The notes under the pieces: generated by a model
Seen by the model: the letters and a program-made list of their open reading frames with translations, nothing else
Databases searched by the model: none
Told to the model about the DNA's origin: nothing
Translations under genes and position numbers: made by a program
Assembly: GCA_024734495.1 (NCBI GenBank)
Contig: JALMQS010000153.1
Span: forward strand, 13,482,299 to 13,546,298
DNA: 64,000 nt
Direction of reading: 5' to 3'
Source: Forficula auricularia
Lineage: Eukaryota > Arthropoda > Insecta > Dermaptera > Forficulidae
Part shown: positions 57,453-64,000 of the stretch, one piece after another
Layout of the letters: each line of letters opens with the position of its first letter
Position numbering within the stretch: position 1 is the stretch's first letter

Positions 57453-58764
57453 CTATCTTGAACATAATGTTTGTTAAAAAATAAAGAGAAAAAACGAAAC
57501 AAGAAAAGACCGAGTTGTATTTTTTTCATCTATTCTCTCTTTATCGTAATTTATATCATCCATTCAGCAGCAGATTCCTCTAATTTCTAATTGATTTTCT
57601 TTCAAAGTGATACTTAATTGGCATCCATGAACAATTTATTTGGCATTGCAACAGTTGGTAAGCGTAAATAAAAATTAAATTTGGAGGTCAGGTAAATTTT
57701 ATTTTACCTACAATCAATAATTTGGGCCCCCAATTTTTAAAACAGTCTTTAATCATATCCTTATATACCATATATATAGAATTTAAAATATATAACTGAT
57801 AAATAATATATATGATTGATTTTGTTTTCACTTTTTGGTTTATATTTGCTGATAATAATATTTTTACTGTATTCAATGAACCACCGTTTATAAGGGATGA
57901 AAATTAATTGAACGTACACACGCGCTTGACCCTCTAATGAAAAGAGTGTAAATAATTACTATTTTCTTCATGAGGTATTGGTGGTTAGTTAAGCTCATGA
58001 TGGGAAATATTTTTTTCAGCTAGACTGTAGAACCACGAATAATTAAATTAGAACATTAATAATAATAATATTAATGAGATTGTTCTCTTCTTAATCTAAA
58101 ATATTATACATATTACACAAGATTTTCAAACATTCAACAGCCCTTCGCGATTAAATTAGATAATACTAGACTAATGCATTCACAAACTCGCTTATCCATA
58201 TAGGTTCTAGAGCTGCGATTCTTAGCCTAGGGAAAACATAATAGCTATTTGTAGGGGGTAATCACATTAATTAATATAAATAGTAGCGCAGAAAATTTTC
58301 TAGTTCTCAAAATATATTTGTTTTTATTGTCATAGGTTTAGCTAATTTTCGTAATTTAAATAGTAATTACACAATGAAAGTTCCAAAATTTAAAACTGAA
58401 AGAAGAGTGAGAATTTTTAGTGGAAAAACAAATTGTAAACAGTCGATAATCCTAAAAACTTTTTAGTTTTATTTTTTAATATTTTTTTAACAAGGGTTAA
58501 AGAATTTAAGAGTTTCTTAAAGGTAAAACTTGGGGTGAGTAAACTGAAAAGATTAGGAAACAATGTTCTAGAGAAACTGCAATCCGTCTATATAATATAT
58601 TATTGGTACCAGAGAGAGCTTTCTATAAGCATATGTTTTTTTTTTAATTTATCCTAGGTAGCGGTATCCAAAAAAAGGACAGACAAATAGAAAAAAATAT
58701 TAACAAAATCAAGTGAGTTTTTCAATTTTTAAAAAGATTGTCTTCTTCTTCTTATTCTTCATAT
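57453..58764. other. AT-rich spacer
   Basis: No gene or clear element end. Confidence 0.5.
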
Positions 58765-59209
58765 AGGTGCGAACATCTGTTTCTCCAACATATATTCAGT
58801 CATCAGGGTCTTAACGCTCTTTCCATCTTTTCTTCGGTCTTCCACGGCTTCTGACCCCCTCGGGACGGTTTTTTGCCAATATTTTCGGGAGACGGTCGTC
58901 TTGCATTTTGTCCACACGGGCAGCCCAACATCTTCTTCTTTCATGAACCCAATCGACTATGTCCTGAAGACCGCTTATTTACCTAAGGTGTTCGCTGCAG
59001 ATTTTATCATTCAGGGTCTTCGAATGGATGGCTCTTACAACTCTCATTTCAGTTGTCCGGAGAAGCTGCTTTGTAACTGTTGTGTCCGCCCTGGACTCAG
59101 CCCCATATGTTATTATCGGGCTTACACAGGTCTTATATATCCGAATAAAAAGATAGTGTTTTTTTAATAATCTTACGTCATTATTCTTATCGATTATAAT
59201 TTTGCCCAA
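58765..59209 (-). pseudogene. Non-LTR retrotransposon (endonuclease/reverse transcriptase) C-terminal remnant
   Basis: On the minus strand one frame gives RIYKTCVSPIITYGAES, then RADTTVTKQLLRTTEMRVVR, a stop (TAA at about 58979), then GLQDIVDWVHERRRCWAARV, QDDRLPKI and SRGRPKKRWKER before a final stop. These match, in order, the conserved tail after the RT catalytic domain of insect LINE Pol proteins (YKTCVRPxxTYGAE, TKQLLRTAEMKxLR, GRPxKRW). The single internal TAA and absence of the upstream RT domain make it a 5'-truncated, inactive copy. (CTT)n-like sequence at 58740-58760 lies at its 3' end. Assignment is from recognised motifs. Confidence 0.85.
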
Positions 59210-59965
59210 AATTAAATTTAAATAACTACTAAAATAATTAAACCGAAGGTTTCAAATCTTTTTTTGAAAATTAGATGGGGTTTTTTCAAAAATACAACAT
59301 GGTGAAAACCAAATAAATCAAGAAAGAATTCTAATTAAGATAAAAAATCTAAGATTTTAGTAGAATATTTTTACATGGCATACAAAGGGCTTGGTCCCCT
59401 CAAGATTGTTATATAACTGTTATGCGAATTGACCGGGACAGATCTTTGATCGACTTAGGTTCGACTCTCAAGAAAGCAATCCCTTTTGAAATGAAAAAAA
59501 ACATATATAATATGGGTATTGATTCGGTCATTAAATTCTTGGTAATTAAAAAAATTATATTTTTTTCAAACATTTTTAAACATAAATAAAAAAACAAAAA
59601 CAAATCAGAAAATCTTAGATGAATTTAAAACTAAGACTCGTCCGACGAGGTATGCTCGCTGAGCGTACAACTTCTATCAATCACTTTTAATTTAGGTAAA
59701 GTAACCAGACCTCATTTGGGTTTCTTGTCCATATCGAAAATGTCCCACAAAGTGTCGCACATTGGACAATATTTCGTCTTTTGGATTAAAAAAATTATAT
59801 TTATTAATTATTTACATTTTTACAAAGTCGATGTTGGAATTTAGCGACATCTGAGCCCGTCTTGAAAGACTTTTTTGTGATCATGCTGGTGTGGTATATA
59901 ATTATGTATCCAACAAAAAACAAATAAATAATATATATACATATATATATTTTATATATAGGTGT
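59210..59965. other. AT-rich spacer
   Basis: Nothing recognised. Confidence 0.5.
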
Positions 59966-59972
59966 GTATGTT

Positions 59973-59997
59973 TATTTGCATCAAGCAGAGGACAACC
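59973..59997 (+). repeat. Dispersed ~26-bp motif, copy
   Basis: TTGCATCAAGCAGAGGACAA and CCTC, the apparent consensus form, preceded by (TA)-rich sequence as in the 29752 unit. Confidence 0.7.
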
Positions 59998-62799
59998 TCT
60001 TTGTTTCTCTCTGTGAATTATGTATGTGTTTACTAGACTACAGCAAAACCAGATGGTTAGCATTACTGACTTCAATCGAAAGAGTTCTAAAACTATATTC
60101 CCTTTAAAATTCAATTTTTTTCTCTACTGATAACTATCCAAATGTCATCTGCTTCGCAATGGATAAAGCAAAAATGAGGAAATGGCTTTTTTGCAAGGTA
60201 GTCATACCCTTAACTGATCTGCTAATATAGTTGTCTAAATATCAGGGGCTCCCATTATACGAGGTGTAGCTATTAAATGATGGGACTGTACTTAGAAACG
60301 TTGAAGGCTATATTGCAATTAAAGTGCAATTTCTCAAATACTTGTTAGCAATTTTGTAATAATATATCACAAAATGATGAATTATTTAAAAAAGTTCATA
60401 TTTCATCGCAAAAGTACGAGTGATAATTTCATATTTGTTATGTTTTAATTTTATTTATGACTGCTCTTATTCCATTATGGTTTACAATAGATATATGAAA
60501 ATAAAATAATTATATACATACAGATACGTGTCCCACATTCCATTCTAAAACATCTGGTCACTTTAAACTTAGATGAACGCACTCTTTTAGCAAATTTACT
60601 CTTATTAAAATGATAAGAAATAAGCTAAATGACCTTCTAAAAGTTCACACATTTAATTAACTAATTACGGCATTGCTTCCACTTTCGAACACTTTTTCCA
60701 CTTTTAAACTTTTTTGAAAATTATTTTTCTTATTTTAAAAATTTTCTCAGTGTTATCGAAAAACAAACAAACAATATTATAATTTTCTAGTAAAACGCTT
60801 AATTAAATAAAAAACTTTTACAGAACGGCATTCTTATCCGTTTTTAAGCCATTTCATCCATTTAGATAAAAAAACAAGAATTAAATTGAATCTCTCTTTA
60901 TATATATATATAACATGAAAGCAAATATTTCTTATTATATATATAATATTGATTATTTCATGCCATTTAATCACTCTTCAAGTTCCCTCTGATCTAAATA
61001 ATAAGCGTAGCATGGTATTAAATGATTATATATATATCGCTCGGGCTGTTATCTGGCCGTTCAAATGGAAAATTCATTTACTTGATTGCTAGTGCATTTT
61101 TTTGCATAAATCTTTGATTGAATTTTAGGATTTCGATAAAATAATTTTAATAGCGTATAATCGAGTTTTAATTAAAAAATGCTGCTTCTTAATTTAATGT
61201 CATTTTTTGTCCCTGCTTAGATTAAATTATTAAAAAAGTTTAATGACTAATATTTGTTTAATAAATATCTTGCAACTTTGATCATATTACAAATTATTAT
61301 TTATATGAATTTTAATCTCTTAACTAGTTTATGTTGAATATCTCCATTTAAAGAAATAACTTTAGAAATTTCATATAGAAAACAGAGAATATATGTAGTT
61401 GAAGTCACATTTTCTTGATTTTCACACAAAAATATTCAATTATTTTTATACTTTCACTTATCTAGCATAAAAACTAAAATATGCCCAATGAAATCTCAGC
61501 CTCTGTAAATCATAGACCACCGAAATTTGAAACTTAAACTAGGAATCAGTCACTTGAGGCCGCTGCACACTAAGCTTCTTTTTATAATTTTTTGTTTGCT
61601 TGCACTCAAAAGCATCCCAGGGCCAAGTCGCAAAATAGAACATTTCCTATCTTTTAAATCAAGCAAGGTAGCCAGAAAGTCAGCAGCTGTGACGTCATTT
61701 CGATTCGGACAGATCTCCAAATTGCAATCCAGAGCTCCCGTCTCTCCGGTTCTTTTGCTCAAAATAGATTCTTGCGATTTTTAGAAAAAAATAGATTTTC
61801 TTAATTAGTATCATATGTTCTGTGATATATTTTTAAAAACTTAGCCATTTTTATGAGTATACACTGGACTGAGAAAATAGGTAGGATGATTCCAAATGGA
61901 AGGTTAAAATAATGTAGTTCACACACCAGTTTATTTTGCTTATTGTATGTATTAGATATTTAGAAGTATCTAAAATTTTAATGTATGTCTTTTTCTGTAT
62001 ATATGCCATCTGTGTGTAAGAATAGGCCCTATTTGCTTATCTGGATTCCGATATACACGTAAACTCGAGAACTCAAGCTCGTAGGGAATCAACTATTGTT
62101 GCAAAATCTTTTTGTTACTAAAACGAATAACTGATTGGATTTTGAACTTTATAGCCTGATAACTTTTAGAGGAAAAATACAGCAAATCAGAAAAAAATGA
62201 ATTGTTATATGGAAACTCTTGAATGATTTTAGCTGAAATTATGCACACATTATTTATATTAGTCCTATATTAAATATTACTAACGGTATCTCTGTGTCCG
62301 AATTCCAATATCCAGAATACCTCAAAAAGAAGAAAAATCGTAGAAAGTTTCTTCTTGTGCCGAAATGTTTATAACTTCGTTGCCAAAAAACTATTTAGAA
62401 TGTTGTCTTTTTAGGTTGAAAACTTCTCGAAATATGGCGAAAATTTGAAAAAATTAAAATTCTTAAAAACATTTTTACCTTCTTTATATAAAATATTTTA
62501 ATATTAGGTATTATATAATTTTTGCATAAATGTGAAATATTTTTATCTGATGAATTCGTATTAAAAACGTTTATTTTGAAGGGAAAACAATTGAGATTTT
62601 GTGAAAAGGTCACGGATAAAAGAACCGCTCGAGCTATTTATTGACATCGAAGAAGCTGAATGGATGAAATCGACAAGTCGAGACAAGTTTTAGTCGAGTA
62701 GAAATTATTGTTAATTTCCGTTATTCTAGAAAACCCCGCACTTGGATTAAATTGATATAAGATGTTTATAAAGAGAGTAAAGAAATAGACAATCAATTG
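59998..62799. other. AT-rich spacer with a possible mariner-like end
   Basis: ACGAGGTGTAGCTATTAAAT at 60258-60277, preceded by T, recalls mariner-type terminal sequences, but no inverted partner was found. The overlapping frames at 61527-61784 (both strands) are not supported as genes. Otherwise nothing is recognised. Confidence 0.4.
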
Positions 62800-62807
62800 C
62801 ACTAGGC

Positions 62808-63760
62808 CAGTGTTTTTCAAAGTGTGTTCCGCGGAACCCTGGGGTTCCATAAAAACACGCCAAGGGTTCCGCAAAAAAATTCACGGTAGGTGAAAAAATT
62901 CTAGAGTTCAAAAGGAAGGTGAAATTTTGGATTAGTTGTGTGAATCGCAGAGATCTCGAGTGTTTTCCAGTGAAGTACATTTTGGAAGAAGATCTAAATA
63001 CCAGTCAATATACCAAAATTGTTCATCACTTGAAATGTCTGAATAAATCAATCGAACAATATTTCACTGATGATAATTTCAAAAAACTGGAAAATAATTC
63101 TTGGATGAAAAATCCTTTTGTTTATAGTGAAAAGCCATCTTCCTTTTCACACCAAAGATTATGAAAAATTTATCGAAATATCTTCAGATTCTTCACTGCA
63201 GACAGCCTATAAAACGATGCCTTTGTCAAAATTTTGGTGTAGTTCAACAGGCGAATATCCATAGTTGACCCAGAAAGCTGTTTTAATTCTCTTTTACCAT
63301 TTGCCACAACTTATTTGTGCGAGTCTGAATTCTCAACTTACTTATTAACAAAAAATAAGTACCGCAATAAGTTGGATGCAGAGTCGGATATGAGATTACA
63401 ACTTTCATCAATAAGACCTGATATAAAGTATTTGTGTATACACAAAAAACAGTATCTTTCAGCCCCATTGATGGCAATACCTATGAAAAGTTGATGTGTT
63501 CGAAAATGTTTTTTTTTCTTTTACTTACGGAAGTTTTGATTTAGTTACTGTTTAATATAGATATAGTGGGTAATTGTATAAATAAAAAAATAAAAATATA
63601 AGACAAATAAAAGTATTGTTTCTTAATTAATTCACTCGATATAACTATATTTCAAAGTCAAAAAAATGTTCCCATAACAACGCTTTAATCACACTATTAT
63701 CGGGTTCCACGCTTACCTTCCAAACGGAAAAGGGTTCCACAAAAAGTTCGAGAAACACTG
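62808..63760 (+). mobile_element. Internally deleted hAT transposon
   Basis: The left end CAGTGTTTTTCAAAGTGTGT and the inverted right end CAGTGTTTCTCGAACTTTTT are hAT-type terminal repeats followed on both sides by GGAACCCT. The flanks CACTAGGC (62800-62807) and CACTTGGC (63761-63768) match at 7 of 8 bases, the expected 8-bp duplication. The 953-bp element retains only the 3' part of its transposase gene. Coding remnant starts within ~90 bp of the left end, showing that the N-terminal coding part was deleted while both ends were kept. Confidence 0.88.
62889..63495 (+). pseudogene. hAT transposase C-terminal part, ZBED/FAM200-like, frameshifted
   Basis: Three frames in succession give FKRKVKFWISCVNRRDLECF then WMKNPFVYSEKP, next KDYEKFIEISSDSSLQTAYK and MPLSKFWCS, and last NSLLPFATTYLCESEFST and NKLDAESDMRLQLSSIRPDI. 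This order matches the C-terminal hAT dimerisation region of ZBED5/FAM200-type transposases (KFW..YP.L..KAL..LLPF.TTYLCE.GFS..). Frameshifts fall near 63150 and 63290, with an in-frame stop TAG after GEYP. The BED zinc finger and the catalytic first half are absent. It is a dead fragment; the domesticated host genes of this family are intact, unlike this one. Confidence 0.88.
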
Positions 63761-63920
63761 CACTTGGCTAAAATACAAACTAAATATACGAGAGTAATTA
63801 AATACCTACTACTAAAGGGCATTTGTGACTGTGTCTCTACTTATGTCAGTCCCTCCAGAATTAATAAAAAATAATCAAATAACTCCTAAACTGTTAACTC
63901 TGCTGCAAATTTCATTAAAA

Positions 63921-64000
63921 GCAAAGTTGTAGGGGATGTAATTTTTGACATTTTCTTTGAAAAATCATAAGATGGTGTCATCTATTAAATCCGATGGAAT
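63921..64000. repeat. Core of the 46.2-kb foldback cut by a SINE family 2 tail
   Basis: AGCAAAGTTGTAGGGGATGT followed by AATTTTTGACATTTTC (63921-63957) equals the core of 46205-46250. From 63958 the sequence switches to AAATCATAAGATGGTGTCAT and CTATTAAATCCGATGGAAT, the minus-orientation tail of SINE family 2, truncated by the window end. Confidence 0.7.

Noticed and set aside
61527..61784. 85-codon frame and its opposite-strand partner
   Set aside because: Both strands are open, no domain, and no repeat or gene context.

Overview
This window looks like eukaryotic, AT-rich (about 70 percent A+T by eye) intergenic or intronic DNA from an arthropod, most likely an insect. I found no intact protein-coding gene, no rRNA, no complete tRNA gene and no CRISPR array. 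The insect assignment rests on the repeats: LINE remnants of types common in insects, insect-type Helitron ends, tRNA-headed SINEs, and dispersed repeats containing GAAGTCGGTT or GGCCAAGTGCGAGT, which I recall from insect genomes but could not search for.

The window is built from old transposable elements. DNA transposons and MITEs with recognisable ends occur at about 4.6, 6.0, 8.8, 9.7, 26.4, 33.2, 35.6-36.7, 40.8, 43.0, 54.7 and 62.8 kb; five of these have exact or near-exact 8-bp target-site duplications (9664-9874, 35639-36697, 43004-43169, 54700-55546, 62808-63760). Two long-inverted-repeat elements (21.8 and 41.4 kb) have CACTG/CACTA ends and 3-bp duplications. Helitron-like elements lie at 20.2-20.9, 31.5-32.5 and 53.2-54.0 kb, with end fragments at 6.8 and 16.0 kb. 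Three tRNA-derived SINE families are present at 19.1, at 42.6 and 56.4, and at 25.7, 44.1 and 63.96 kb. Coding remnants are two LINE 3' ends on the minus strand (25.1-25.5 and 58.8-59.2 kb), a hAT transposase 3' end (62.9-63.5 kb, plus strand), and one unidentified decayed reading frame (56.7-57.45 kb).

The most distinctive feature is the density of foldback (inverted-repeat) DNA: about twenty structures with arms of roughly 30 to 290 bp. Four copies of a ~700-bp foldback family (12.8, 17.3, 27.9, 39.7 kb) differ in the orientation of the loop between their arms. Several unrelated foldbacks carry the layout CTGAWGA, then a short hairpin, then GAAAC, which resembles a hammerhead ribozyme core but is not a clean match. 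A second recurrent motif (GGTGTTGGT, short gap, GGTGAAAC) lies at the edges of several foldbacks and inside a 109-bp insertion that has a perfect 12-bp target duplication. These two motifs are the best candidates for an undescribed mobile-element family here. Most open frames over 60 codons lie inside repeats or palindromes and are not genes.
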